A stretch of 64,000 nucleotides of DNA from the NCBI GenBank assembly GCA_015680685.1, contig MNCI01007747.1:310001-374000 (forward strand), written 5' to 3'. The notes beneath the pieces were generated by a model that saw only the letters and a program-made list of their open reading frames with translations, had not been told where the DNA came from and did no database searches. Below are positions 20,996-33,074 of this stretch, in pieces. The DNA comes from Gnetum montanum. Taxonomy: Eukaryota > Streptophyta > Gnetopsida > Gnetales > Gnetaceae. Numbering within the stretch: the stretch's first letter is position 1; the number at the start of each line of letters is the position of its first letter. Both the position numbers and the translations under genes were made by a program.

Positions 20996-21360
20996 GAGCT
21001 TCCCTAATGATTAGAGGAATAGAAAAAGCAAGGTAGTATACTAATAAGCCATTATTTATTATTTCAAATATATTTCTCCTTTTCTTTTATTTAAGAGGTG
21101 TCTTAAATATATCTATTATCAATTTGATCCTTTGTGTTCTTCTCCTTAGGCCATCATCATGTGTAGTCTCTTGCATTGTTTTAACTTCATTAGTAGAGAT
21201 TGATTACTCTTCTTCAATCTCATCAACTTATTTAGATGCTAAAATGTCATTATTATTTTCTTCTTCATTTGAATTCATATCTTTATTAGCATCACTTTTA
21301 GCTTCTTATGATAGTTCATCAATTTTAACATAATATATTTGGACAATCTTTGATGTTTTT
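20996..21360 (-). pseudogene. C1 linker between integrase and reverse transcriptase
   Basis: Ser/Asp/Glu-rich codons on the minus strand (near 21180-21310), typical of the variable copia region between the two enzymes. The plus-strand open frame 21124-21333 is its shadow. Confidence 0.5.
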
Positions 21361-22520
21361 AAATTCAAGCAATAATAAGCTTTTGAATAACTAGAATATC
21401 AAATAAATAAACCATCCTCACACTAACTATCAAGCTTGTAAATATTATCTTGATTCTAAATAGAGTACTTATTACAAAAAATTTTAAAATATTAAATTTA
21501 GTCATTTTATCATACCACATTTGATTAGGAGTCTTACCATTATTAGCTCTTACCAAACATTTATTGATGATATACACTATTGTTCTGGCTATTTCATTCC
21601 ATCGATACTTTAGTACCTTCTTCTCATTTATCATAGATTGAGTCATCTTGAGTATAGTTCTATTTTTCTCTACGATACCATTTTGTTTAGGTATTATAAT
21701 TGATAAGAAATATCTCTTGATACCTGAATCTCTACAAAGTTCATAAATGTTATTTGAGGTGAACTCATCTCCATTATTAGTTCTAATAGCTTTGATTTTA
21801 AGCTATGTTTTAGTTTCAACCATACTTTTAAATGCCTTAAAACATTCAAATACATCATATTTTTTCTCAATAGATGATAGTCATGACATTCTAGTATAAT
21901 AATTAACTATAAGAAAGAAATATTTCTTGCCATTATAACTATATACATTGAAAGCTCCATAGACATTCATATGTAGTAATTCAATCTTATCTTTATAATG
22001 AAAGTTCATTGGCTTGAAGGTAGCTCTAGTTTACATACCATGTTGGCATGTAGAACATACCTCTTCTAGTTTACTTACCTAAAGAATGCCTCTTATATCT
22101 TTGATCTTTGATGAGAGCTTGGATATTTCCTTAACTTAAGTATCCTAATCTTTTGTACCAAAGCCTATTGGTACTAGTCTCAAAGATAAGAGTTAGCTAT
22201 TGAAGCTACTAATTTATGGAATATAAATTATTTCTAGCTCAAGTAACATAAGCTTAATCCTTTTCTTTCTTTTCTAATACACATTTCTCATTCTTAAAAA
22301 AAATATTATACCTTTGAATTGAAAACAATCCTAAGCATAATAAATTATAATCCAATCCATTAACAAAATAAACATTCTGAACATTAGGAAAATCATTATG
22401 AATTTTAACTAAGCCGATGCCTCTTACCATAGCATTAAGTTTGTTATCCAAACTTACCTTGCCTTCATTGAAGGATTTTAGTGTGATAAATTTTGATTTA
22501 TCATTAGTCATATGTTGAGA
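21360..22520 (-). pseudogene. C1 pre-integrase and integrase (copia)
   Basis: 22254-22511 reads MTNDKSKFITLKSFNEGKV and NVYFVNGLDYNLLCLGLFS, the copia pre-integrase region (family: HMTGDKSxF, LVDGLKHNLLSVSQL). The zinc part with ACQ-type CSTCQHGM follows near 22050. Core motifs: ELLHMNVYGAFN, IKAIRTNNGDEF and PKQNGIVEKNRT. The two catalytic Asp positions read Asn (HMN, RTNN) while the Glu is kept. 21365-21646 continues with LKYRWNEIARTIVYIINKCL and KTPNQMWYDK. Frame breaks separate the pieces. Confidence 0.85.
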
Positions 22521-23480
22521 ATAGTCACTATTGAGAAACCATGTCTTTGGGTTTTAAGAGCTCTTTTGTTAATTCAACCAAAAACTTGTTTCCTTCTTCT
22601 AACATTTCTTAAAAAGTGATTAGTATAATTGGTATAACATATACATTCATAATGAGAAAATTTATTAGTTCTATAATTTCTTGTTTTATGACCTAATATT
22701 TTACACTTAAAATTATATTCTTGGAAAAACATGGGTATCAGTATTAGACCATACTTGATGGTTAGAATTCTTGGAGTAGAAAGAATTCCCTTACTTTTGT
22801 ATGAGCTAGTGACATGATTATGGATAATATGCTTGTAATTTTATCTTTTAAGTTAATGCTTTTATTAAAGATGGTTTCATTGAGAATTTAGACTCATAGC
22901 CAAGACTGCTCTTGTCATTGCTTGATCATCAATTGATGATGATATCTTTGAGTTTTTCCTACCTATATGTAAAATTGCTAAGAAAATTAGATGTAGCTCA
23001 AGTGACCTTACCTTTTATGTCCTTCTTTAATAGCAAAAATTTCTCTTTTAGTTTCAAATTTTCTTATTCAAGTAATTCAAGCTTCATATTATAGATCTAG
23101 GTTTCTTACTCCCTTTCTTTTAAAAATTTATTTAACTTTTCAATAAGTTTGGCCAGCATATCCAATTTCTCAATTATCCCTTCTATATCAACATCATCAA
23201 ATTCTTCATATTTAGTTTCAACTGTGTCTGATGAGTTTGGTTCATTTTCATCTATAGTTAAGCTTGTAGTGTTAGAATTGCTAGGAGTTTCTTATTCATT
23301 TAGGTTAGTATATAAAATATTTTGAAAATCATCGTCGAAATCGCAATCATAAATCATGGATGAAATGAAAATAATTCTTATCTAACAATATCATAATTAT
23401 CAATTATTATATCAACATAATAAAAATTAGCAAAGGAATTTTTTTCAATATCCTTAATTTTTGTACTATTTTCTAAATGC
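22521..23480 (-). pseudogene. C1 protease/gag-pol junction, heavily decayed
   Basis: Lies where copia protease and the long SIRE-type gag extension are expected. Many Lys/Glu/Asn codons, and no DSG active site I can point to. The plus-strand open frame at 22912-23094 is on the wrong strand for the element. Confidence 0.35.
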
Positions 23481-24420
23481 TTTAATTGGCTTTGTATTTT
23501 AGGTAATTAAAATTTTAATTTAATAAACTTGTATTGAGTGCTTGACCATCTCATTTTTCTAATTCTTCTCATTCCTCTTCTTCTTTGAACATTTTGCAAT
23601 CATATGACATGCTTCATCATAATAATAACAAGAAAAAGATTTTATTAGCTTCTTACTAGCCTTCATCTTTTTGAGTCTTCTAAGATTTTTAACAAGAACA
23701 GTAATCTACTTATCAAAATTAGAATATGATGTTGATGATTCCTCTTTATCTTTATTCTTTTTAGCTTTGAAAGCAATTTTCTCCCTATTGCTAGAAATAC
23801 TAGTTCGACTTTTGCTAATTTGAAAGATGGAAAGAATACTTTAAAGATTAGCTACTATCAATTAAGAGAGATATTTTGCCACTTCTATGGATAACACCTT
23901 TACTTCATATTTTATGGGTAATACAAATAATATTTTCTAACAAATGATATCTTCTAATTGAGCTTCCTGCAAGATGATCATTTCACTAACAACTTCATCA
24001 ACTTTACTAAAGAAATCACTGATGTTTTCAATTTCTTGAATTTTTAGGGCATCAAATTAAGATCTTAATGTTAGTATATTAGACTTCTTCACTTTATCAT
24101 CTTCCTCATAGATAGCTTGAAGATGATCACACATTTTTTTGATTAATTGAAGATTCATAATCTTCATAAATACTAGAGTATCCAAGCCATAAACCAATGT
24201 GTTCATAGCTCAAGCATCATGCATAAAATTATTGGTTCCTCTACTAACAATCTTTTAGACATCATCACCATGAGATAGAATAATTTTCTTCATCTTGAAC
24301 TTCCATAAAGGATAATCTAAGTCATCAAACCATGGAGATCTATTGGATGAGAAGCCTTGATTCTATTCCATGTCTAGGATAAGAAAAGGATACAACATAG
24401 ACCATTAAGTTAAGATGTGT
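23480..24420 (-). pseudogene. gag: C1 gag (copia UBN2-type)
   Basis: Starts soon after the primer site. Minus-strand motifs: WFDDLDYPLWKFKMKKIILS (family FDGTNYxxWKxRMxxFL), then MNTLVYGLDTLVFMKIMN, FDALKIQEIENISDFFSKVD and SCYYYDEACHMIAKCS near 23590-23640. The last is the CCHC zinc knuckle with its second Cys replaced by Tyr. Stops are frequent. Gag would coat the RNA in the particle. Confidence 0.8.
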
Positions 24421-24428
24421 TGACTAGC

Positions 24429-24439
24429 CTCTCATACCA
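24429..24439 (-). promoter_or_regulatory. C1 primer binding site, tRNA-iMet type
   Basis: Minus strand TGGTATGAGAG, ten bases after the LTR end at 24450. One base differs from the initiator-Met site TGGTATCAGAG. Confidence 0.75.
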
Positions 24440-24449
24440 ATTATTATTT

Positions 24450-25880
24450 TGTAGATGTAGCTAAAGGCATTGAGAGTGGAAAAGGGGGGAGGGATGAATC
24501 AAAACCTTATAAAAATTAGAGTTAATCAAAGACTAGCAGAAAGACTACAAAAAATTTCTAAATTAAAAACTTATTCCAATAAATAAAGTAGCTATGAAAG
24601 AAAAAATATATAGATAGAGAAATTTTAAGGTGATTTAGTTGCTAGAATGGTTGGCCTACATCCACCATAAGACTCTTTCCAAGTCATAGGAGGTACAATA
24701 ATTTTATTAATCTACAAACTATTACAAGGATTCCTTTATAATCCTAGACTAAGTAAAACCACCAAGCTTAAAGTTACATAAATTTTCTTTCACAACCCAA
24801 ATGAAGAGAAAAATACTCTATCTTATCTCAACATTGAGACTTAAGAGTTACTAAGCTTTTTGAGAAAATGAAAATTGAGCTTTCACAAAGAGAAGAGAGA
24901 GAGAGAGAGAGAGAAGAAGAGAAGAATAGAGGAAGGAGAAATTCTTCTTTAAACACCAAGGGACCAGAATCATTATCATAATAAGTAATCTAATGAGCTT
25001 CAACATATAGCCAAAAACTGTTTTGGATGAGCTTTGTAGAATCAAAAACTAATTCTAAAGTTTTGTTCTACGAGCTAATATGGTAAGGCACCTAGTAGAA
25101 CCAGAAACTGTTTGTAAAGGATTTTCATTAAAAAATGTTTTTTTAATTGAGCCAACATGTGTGAAAGAAAAGGACTAATATAGTACAACCATTTTTACAA
25201 CCCTTTGTAGAACCAAAAAATGGTTCTACTAGCTAGTTCTACAAGCTGAGCTGGCTTAAAATTATTTTTTAACACATGGTCTAAAATGCTTAGCTTAGCT
25301 CCATGAGATCCTCAAGATGATAATGTGCAAATAGAACCAAACCAAAATTTTAATGTAATGAGAAGAATTTGTTAAGAGATTGAGCTATTGTAGAACTGAA
25401 AAGTGGTTCTAATAGCCAGTTCTATAATTTGATGTAGTGATTCAATGCTATTCAACACTGGTGCACTTGTAGAACCAAAAATTAGTTCTAAAGCTGATGC
25501 CAAGTTGGAGAAAAGAAACTAGCATATGTGATGTTGAGCTAAATTAGTAATTTGAAAGTGCTTATGATGCTAAGCTATTGGAACAATTTAGGATAGGCTT
25601 TGTAAAACTAAAAATTGCTTCTAATGCATGATGCTTGTACTAAAGTTTACATGGTAGAGAGAAGCCATTAAGGGCATAAGCTCTTATAGAACCAGAAAAT
25701 AGTTCTACAAGAAATTTATACATGCTGATATGGCATAAATAACTTGTATAAACAAAAATTTTCCTATGAAAGACAATATGGAAGCTTGAATTTATGTGAA
25801 CAGAAGCTCCACTGCAAAGCTAAACTTGCAACTAAGCTATAAATAAAAAGGATTAGTATCATTTTATTGCTAGTCAGAAA
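24450..25880 (-). repeat. C1 5' LTR (right limit approximate)
   Basis: The left end TGTAGATGTAGC is fixed by the primer site. The first 550 bp match the LTRs at 10465 and 41926; the remainder (25000-25750) is specific to this copy and carries seven copies of a GTAGAACC...GGTTCTA motif. A GA run lies at 24895-24925. I cannot see a clear outer end. Confidence 0.6.
25036..25707. promoter_or_regulatory. Seven dispersed copies of an inverted-repeat motif (TAGAACCA-A-rich-TGGTTCTA)
   Basis: Copies at about 25036, 25095, 25207, 25390, 25469, 25602 and 25687. The best is 25207-25229: GTAGAACC, six or seven bases of A-rich spacer, then GGTTCTAC. Others vary in the right arm. Several are followed 5-10 bases later by an extra half site such as AGCTAGTTCTAC. 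They fall in the upstream part of the LTR, where the promoter-proximal control region is expected. Confidence 0.6.
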
Positions 25881-26024
25881 GATAAATCCATGAAGAAGAA
25901 ATTCAAGATAAAGATACTTTCACCCCTAATCATTTTAAAGAAGAAGTTGTCTAAAAAAAGTGAAAATAAAAAAGGAAGAGTAAGAAGAAGATTTGATGTA
26001 AGAATTTAGATTGTGATATGTTAG

Positions 26025-26095
26025 CTTAATGGTACGAGTCTTAATCTAAAATCCTCACATGAGAAGTTCAACTCTTCTAGATAATGAAAAGCTAT
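26025..26095 (+). ncRNA. tRNA-like segment, possible SINE head
   Basis: TTAGCTTAATGGTACGAG resembles an A box and AAGTTCAACTCTTC, about 40 bases on, resembles a B box (GTTCRA). I cannot fold a full cloverleaf. A second weaker pair occurs at about 26235-26295. Treat as a candidate only. Confidence 0.3.
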
Positions 26096-26099
26096 GAAC

Positions 26100-26485
26100 A
26101 ATCTCTATAGAAAGAAATTTGAAACTATTGTGATCTGATGGATCGAAAGGAATATATTAATCACTAAGTAGTAGCATATTGGTATCTATATTTTTAAAAT
26201 ATAGTAATATTATACTAGGAATGATCATTTAGAGTGTTGCCAGGCTACTTGCTTCCCATGTTATAAGACATAGATTTAAGCCTTCCTATAATCACGCAAA
26301 GAGTTTAGGTTACTCATCTATAGCCTATCCTAGTATCCTACTCGATAAGATAAGCATTGAGGCTCTTGGTGATGATCCTTTTTATAGTATGACCATAGCA
26401 TGGTTGGATGACTTAATAACATATCTTCTACTAGTAACTACCATTCATACTTTTGATTATTACTTTATCATTAACTTGACTTGTA

Positions 26486-26520
<35 letters not shown>

Positions 26521-28330
26521 GTGTATCATTATTAATCATAGAAATATTAGTAGATAAATGAAAGCCTAACCTCCTTTCTAATGGTAACAAATTCTTCCTA
26601 CTTCTTCTTATATTCAGTTTTTGTAGGTAATTTACAATATTATGAAGTTGGATGTTAATTAAATAAATAATCCTTATAATAATGATGATGATAGAAATTT
26701 AAAAATTTGTAATGAATAAGTATCTAAACATATTTATTTCCTAAATTAACCAATGAAAATTTATTTTTCCTATTCAAAAAACATATCTCATCAAAATACA
26801 TTTAATGACTTGCCAAAAGAAATGAAAAAAATTTTAACTCTAATAATGTTTCCAAGGAGGCTTATCATTTGAAATAGTTTGATGGAACTGTAGCATAAGG
26901 GGAGCTCCAAAAGATCTAAATAATTTGAAAAAAAAATATAACATGATGAAAAATGTAAAGAATGTTTCTTAAAGATATCATCTAGAAGTGTTAATTTCAT
27001 AGCTTGAAACTTGAGATTTCAAGTTAGAAGAATTTTGCAAGCTAGAAAATTTGTAGCATGACATAAATTGTATACTTCTTCATCCTTCATTTATAGGAAT
27101 TTAATAGATATGATGAAGTCAAATCAATCCTTCAACATACCTTTCTTTGATTTATGTTGAATGATCAAACAAGATCATGTTATTATTTAACAAAACATTT
27201 GTAGTTTGATTTATCTTCCTTTTTGGAAACTTCAGTTCTTCACTTGTTATAACTCTAACTAAAAACTTTGTCTTTCTTAATAATTGAAACTAATAGGTTG
27301 TTTATTCCATCTAGTCATCTCATCATCTTTGAATCATTATTACTTTTAGATACTTTGACAAAAGTAATGGTGCATGTATTTGAACTTGCACTTTGAAACT
27401 AATGGCACACATCATTGAATTAAACATTAGGGATATTCAAAAGTGATCCTATGATTACTTATATTTATAAATCATTTAGCCAACATGAGTTTTCTAATAA
27501 GTAGACAAATGTTTGAACAACTGAATTACACATGATAAATCTTTAATATCAGCATAAGTTTTATTAAAATATTGTGTTGGCTTTATGTCTTAGGCATCGA
27601 TATAGTCAAATAGCTTGAGGTTCTGATCCTAATATGGCTACCACCAAAGTTTGATAAATGTAGAAATAACATAATAATATTCAAACATTATGTTATTTGG
27701 CAATGATTATTTAGCCAAAAGGTTCCTAGTTGAAGTGATACTAGGGATACCTTTACATTTCCTCTAAGTTTATTATGTTTGTAAACCCGCTAGATCAATT
27801 GGATGATAGAAGTTTACATGTAACAAGTTTTAAAAATAAGCTATAAATCTTTTGAAAAAAAATCTTGTTTTACCAACTTGTTAGTACCAAATATTGCTAT
27901 AAGGGCTTCACACATGGCATGTGTGATTGGATATTTCTCAAATTTGCAACGGATGCTATTTTTCATGCTACTCAACAACATAATGTGAGCAAGACAATAA
28001 TTTTTGAGTTAACTTTAATATGCCTTAGTCTATTTTTCATGTTAAGGACTTGTACCCTCTATAGGTTCCTCTATGAAATGAAAGATAGTCTCTATCACCT
28101 CTTTTTCATCTTAGACATATTGGATCTTTTGATTTTAAATGTTATAACTATCATTATTTAGCTTTTTCACTTTATTAAGGTTAGCAAGAATTTTTTTAGA
28201 GGTCATGACTATAGAGAAGATGGTACAAAAAGAATATAAATATCAACATGCAGTCATGTACATAAATAGCTTCACCAATGTTGATTCCAAATGCTAATAG
28301 AAAAGGAGGAAGCAAGCCCAACACAAAAAT
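26100..28330. other. Region without a recognisable gene
   Basis: AT-rich with stops in all frames. Open frames at 26791-27000 (-) and 27865-28161 (+, 98 codons, hydrophobic) show no family motif. It holds one AC microsatellite. Confidence 0.4.
26487..26519. repeat. (AC)n microsatellite
   Basis: About 16 uninterrupted AC units. Confidence 0.95.
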
Positions 28331-28850
28331 TTTGAATGGAAACCTAGATCACTGGTAGCCTAAATAAAAATACCTTTAAAGTTATTGATGCCCTCTACAG
28401 AACAAGATTGAAACTGGAGAAAGCTAATGATTTAGGCTAAGGTTACAAACTATTCTATTCTTGAATAGAAAATCACTAAAATAGAGTGGACATTATCATT
28501 GATCAATCTATTAAACATAAAGTGGTGCAATTATATTTCCATTTATGGACATCCAATTTATGCTTGAAAATGAGATCATTAGTGTATATGCTTTACAAAT
28601 TAGCCTAGAAAATTTAATTAAGTACAATTTTTAGGATTCTAGGAATTAAATGCTTCAAAAAATTTCCTAGCAAGAAAGCATATTCATTAGAGGAGATTTT
28701 AATGATCATGTTGGATCTATGAAAATGAGATATGAGAAAATTCATGGAGGATAAGAATTTGGAAAGTGTAATGATATGGAAGATACATGATTACAATTTG
28801 CAAGTACCTATGATCTTGCAATTGCAAATATTTATTTTAGGAAGAGTATA
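28330..28850 (+). pseudogene. LINE apurinic-type endonuclease remnant
   Basis: ENEIISVYALQISLENLIK (near 28570) corresponds to the family's ISAYAPQVGL, and FIRGDFNDHVGSM (about 28682-28718) is the catalytic GDFNxHxG motif. Upstream, YRTRLKLEKAN and IIIDQSIK-like codons fit the RTE endonuclease but in shifting frames. It would nick target DNA to start insertion. Confidence 0.7.
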
Positions 28851-29500
28851 GATTATTTAATTAAATACAAAAATGATATGAATAAAAAAACTTATTTCTT
28901 ACTATGGAAAGGAGAGCGAACCATCTGCAAAGACTACAATGTCATACCTAGAGCATGCCTTGCAACTTAACATTGATTAATGATTATGGATTAAGCTATA
29001 TATAGATTTAAAGGTAGCATGAGAAAAGGGATTAAATATATAAAATGTCATAATAATTTCTTCATGGAGAAACCTAAAATTGGATTGCTTTGCAAATTTA
29101 ATTTAAGTCTAGATGGAATGTTGCATTTAGAATTTTAAGTAAAGAAAAGTCAAAAGGACACATTTGAAAGGAGACATGATGATAGAGTGATTAAGTGCAA
29201 CAAACTATTAAAAATAAGAAAAAATGCTAAATTTTAAGGCCTTGGATATCCTTTATGAGAAATTATGAATAAAGAAAGGAGAAAAATATATTTATAAATT
29301 GGTAAAATTAGAAATAAGAAATGTAAGGATATTGATAATATCAAATACAGTAAGAAAATATATTAAGGAATTTTAATAAAAGGAAATGAAAATTTTGGAT
29401 ATTTGGAAAAAATATTTTTAAGGATTATTTAATGAAGAATACCCAAGAGAAGACAACCAAGAGGAAGAACCAAATTTTGATTTTGTCAATCAACTTTCCT
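28850..29500 (+). pseudogene. LINE linker between endonuclease and reverse transcriptase
   Basis: Lys-rich, many stops, no conserved motif beyond weak family resemblance (for example KSQKDTFERRHDDRVIK near 29135). Confidence 0.5.
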
Positions 29501-30109
29501 TCTATAAGGTAAACATAAAATTATTAAAGATGAAAAATAAAAAATTTGTTGGGCTAGATAACATTCCTATAGAAGCTTTGAAAGCATTAGGAGATACAAG
29601 AGTTTCTTGGTTGACACAAATATTTATCAAAATTTTAAAAGATGGAGAAATGCCTAATAATTGAAGAAAAGACATTATTATTCCAATTTACAAAATTAAA
29701 GCAAACATAGAAAATTATGCAAAGTATAGAGGAATCAAGGCAATGAATCATACTATGAACCTTTGAAAGAATTTCATAGAGTAATAGCTCAAACTTGAAT
29801 CAATAGTATCAAAAAATCAATTTTGACTGATCCCAAGGAGATCTACTATATATTCTATTTTTTGATACAAGAACTATTGGAGAAATTCAAAAAACATAGA
29901 AAAAATCTACATATGACATTTATTGAATTGGAAAAAGAATATGATAGAGTCCGTAGAGATATTATTTGGTGGGTCTTATAGATGAAAAACATTCTTGATA
30001 AATATATTGAAGTTATTTAAGAAATGTATGAAGGAGCTACCACTTAAGGAATAACATCTAATTTTCTAGTCATAGTAGGTCTACATAAAGGGTCTTCACT
30101 TCACCTATA
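29500..30109 (+). pseudogene. LINE reverse transcriptase, first part
   Basis: Motifs in order: NKKFVGLDNIPIEALKALGD (near 29535), WLTQIFIKILKDGEMPNN, IIIPIYKIKANIENYAKYRG, IKAMNHTMN, then after a frame break LHMTFIELEKEYDRV and RRDIIWWVL (about 29910-29980), MYEGATT and GLHKGSS. These follow the RTE order (GPDxIPIE, SWL, VPIYKNKGD, NYRGI, FIDLEKAYDRVPR, GLHQGS). The first catalytic Asp (FIDLEKAYD) reads Glu. Confidence 0.85.
30105..30109. repeat. Element B target-site duplication, left copy
   Basis: CTATA; the right copy at 39698-39702 is TTGTA, two transitions away. Confidence 0.5.
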
Positions 30110-31302
30110 TGATGAGGCTTTCAATGGTATTTTGTATGTCTATTGTAGGCCCTAGATTTAGGAAGTATTTAATGTATCATATGTTTGTATTCTAGCATGT
30201 TCAATTAAGGTTCTAGATCTCCTAAGATGTACCATGGCCTTGTGTCTTATACTTTAATGTTTTGTATATGATTTCAATATTTTTAGAAAAATTTCAATTT
30301 TATTTAGATGTTCCATGATCCTTCCAACATGCTCCCTTAGGTTCCAACTTTCATCTAGAATTATTGATGCAAAGTGTGATTTAGGAGTTGTGCTAACTAC
30401 CCTATGCTAGCACACCATCCTACATCAATTAAGGAGTATTGACACACCCCACACCATGTCTATTTTGTTCTTCTTTTCTTACGATGAGATCAAGATCAAC
30501 TTGGGATACATTTATAGACCATTGTTGATGCTTAGACACTAACGAACCTCCTTCATTACTTCATAAAATCTATAAATACTCAAGATGACTTCTCATATAT
30601 ATGATAAGCATAAATTTAATTTCATTCAAGCTTATGGTGTCTATTTTGTATGAAAAGCTCTTCCTTCCTTATGTAATTGATTCATTTTCTTATTTTTGTG
30701 TGTCTATTAAGTTGTCACTTTTACAATTCTAGCTAGACTTTGTTAGAATGTTAGCTTATTTACATAGCCTAGAACCATATGGTTGATGCTAAGTCTAGTA
30801 TTTATCCAGTGAATAAACCTTATGGTTTTTTCTTGTTTTACTATTGATGCCTTAAACATTAAAACAATAATAATATTTATTTAATTTTTTATCAAGCTAC
30901 AACAATTCATTCTTTATCCAAAGAGGTCATAACTGTATGATGTGATGTTTTGTCATCAAGATTATGACTAACAGCTATTTATTACTTTTCATGTGTGATG
31001 TTTCACCCATCCCCATGAGGGATTGCAATAAATATGTGTTTATATTTATTTTATTTATATTCATAAAATACATAAAAACTACAAAATATAAAATTTTAAA
31101 TATTTTCTTTATCTCTCATCATGAAAACATAAGTTTTAATTGAATTATATATATTAGAATACATTTTATATTTCTTAATCATAATAATATACATGAGTAT
31201 TCTTGGCAATTCACTCAACCTCATCTTTGAAGTTTATGACCAAATCATACTATGTTTCATATGATAAATTCCATTGGTCCAAAATGAATGGGACCCCTAT
31301 CA
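30110..31302 (+). repeat. B 5' LTR, 1193 bp
   Basis: TGATGAGGCTTTC to GACCCCTATCA. Shares with the 3' LTR blocks such as CATCTAGAATTATT (near 30350), GCCTTAAACATTAAAA (near 30850) and CATTGGTCCAAAA (near 31271). A TATA-like CTATAAATACTCAAG lies near 30570. The next bases TTGATATCAATATTG could be a decayed primer site of either iMet or Asp type; I cannot decide. Confidence 0.8.
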
Positions 31303-31431
31303 TTGATATCAATATTGTTAAAGATGTTGATGAATTACCTTAAAATACTTGTACATTTACAAATTTTCTTTTTTAAGTTATTGATTTGTAGAAAATAAAG
31401 GATTAAAGATACCATGGTTTAATTAAGCAAG

Positions 31432-32320
31432 TGATGAGTCATCATTGTGTCAACCCTAATATCAGATACTCAATATCAAGGCTTTGATATCGAGTACATG
31501 ATATTAGGTCCCAAGAAACAATGTTTGATATCTGATATCATCTCTTTTATCCTAGCCTATAAATATAACACTTGGGTGCATGGTTGGGACATAGTTTTAG
31601 TTATCAATTTTTGATAGTCTTTCTTATATTTTTAAATTAAAGTTTTGTTATTCCTAGTGAATGCCTGTAGTGTGATGCTTGTAATCATATGGCACATTTG
31701 TTTGAGTGTGACATACTTGGACACATTACATGACTAGAAATAAAGATCAAGATTACTTCCATCATTGCCACATTCACTTAGATTTATTATTGCTTTAATT
31801 ATTGAATTGTTTAATTATTTCCTATTTTCTTTAGTTAATGTTTTCATTTATTGCTATTTACTATTCCTGTCATTAAGTAGAATGAGTATGACTTAATCAT
31901 GAGCACTTAAGTATAAGTACTTGGTAAGCTAGCAATGTATCGTTTGGCACACCTAGTGATATACACTTGGAAATCCTAGAGGTAGTTACATGAAGTCCAA
32001 GGTGTGTATAGAGAATTAGGAATAGATACTCATCACATGTAAGTGAGGTTAGATTTTACTTTCCATTGTTTATTAGCTTAATTAATTTATCTCTTTATTT
32101 TCATTAGGAGCAGCATAGGATTAGATAACATCATATACCTCACTTTGGACTAAACAATACATGACAAAGCTACCACTATTCCAAGTGGGAAGATAGTGAA
32201 CTATGATCAAGGCATAACAATTTAGATGCACAACTAGTCCCATCCACAAAATTTGACTAGATCATGCATGAACACTTGTGATTCATATGGTTGGGCATAA
32301 GGGTACCTTGCCACTCATCA
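31432..32320 (+). repeat. A3: solo LTR of the A family, 889 bp, with perfect target duplication
   Basis: TGATGAGTCATC to CCACTCATCA, flanked by GCAAG at 31427-31431 and 32321-32325. U3 contains GATATC modules (TGATATCTGATATC near 31530) like A1, then a TATA box (CTATAAATATAAC near 31557), AATAAAGATCAAG near 31738 and the conserved 3' block GGTTGGGCATAAGGGTACC. The rest of the element is gone: recombination between its LTRs left only this copy within the B leader. Confidence 0.85.
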
Positions 32321-32325
32321 GCAAG

Positions 32326-33042
32326 AACAATAAATTGAAGAAAAATCTTAATTTATCCAAATCACTTTCAAAAACATGGTGAATAGAGCAGCATCTCCTA
32401 TTGTGTTGAAATTTCATCAAGATAAACTAGGATGATGATATGATGCACATGGATGATTTTTCAAAGAACCTAGAGAAGATGCATCTACTAGCTTTGATGA
32501 GGCTTTATTCAATGAAGGCTTCATTAAGGATTTGGTAGATTATGAATCCTTTTCATCTAAAAAATTAGATTATGATAATCATAAAAAGTAAGAAATTTGT
32601 GATATGATTATGTAGCAAGAGTATGAGCACATGCATGTTAGGAAATAAGCAAGACCTTCTCTTAGACATTTCCATTGCTATAATATGAATGATTCTAGGG
32701 GAAGGGGATCCATTTATATTTATTCATGAGGCTTGAGCTACACTTGTAATGATTTGAATAAGTACATCATTCTACATTTATTTTACCTTCATCTGAATAG
32801 AAGTGTTGATAGCTTGGATGAGCCATTATTCCAATGGACCTACTAGGGTCAAATTTATGAATTAGTTTGCATCCCACATAAAATAATTAAGGAGAGAAAA
32901 TTCAAAAGGATTGATATGGCTGACACTCCCATATTCATTGGGTAGTTAAATGATCATCCATAGCTCCATTTTAGAACACTTTTCATTACTTGGGAACTAC
33001 AAGGGTTGAACAATGAGTGGTAGAAACTTCATTCTGCCCATC

Positions 33043-33074
<32 letters not shown>

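Larger units (their letters stand above)
10465..25880 (-). mobile_element. C1: SIRE/Maximus-like Ty1/copia element, split by gypsy element D
   Basis: Minus-strand order: 5' LTR (about 25880-24450), primer site, copia gag, pre-integrase/integrase, reverse transcriptase up to about 20530; then element D (20519 to about 11290); then a PPT-like motif and an LTR of the same family (11130-10465). The C-terminal half of the reverse transcriptase and the RNase H were not found left of D, so DNA was lost at that junction. The assignment of the left LTR to this copy is inferred from family identity and order. Confidence 0.6.

Noticed and set aside
27865-28161. 98-codon hydrophobic open frame
   Set aside because: No conserved motif; AT-rich DNA readily gives Leu/Ile/Phe-rich frames of this length.
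31303-31317. B primer binding site
   Set aside because: TTGATATCAATATTG fits the initiator-Met site at 7 of 12 bases and the Asp site no better; not enough for a call.
31432-31764. A 333-bp LTR ending at CCATCA, with the rest as leader
   Set aside because: The perfect GCAAG duplication and the A2 primer site show that the LTR runs on to 32320 (and 9483, about 5146 in A2 and A1).
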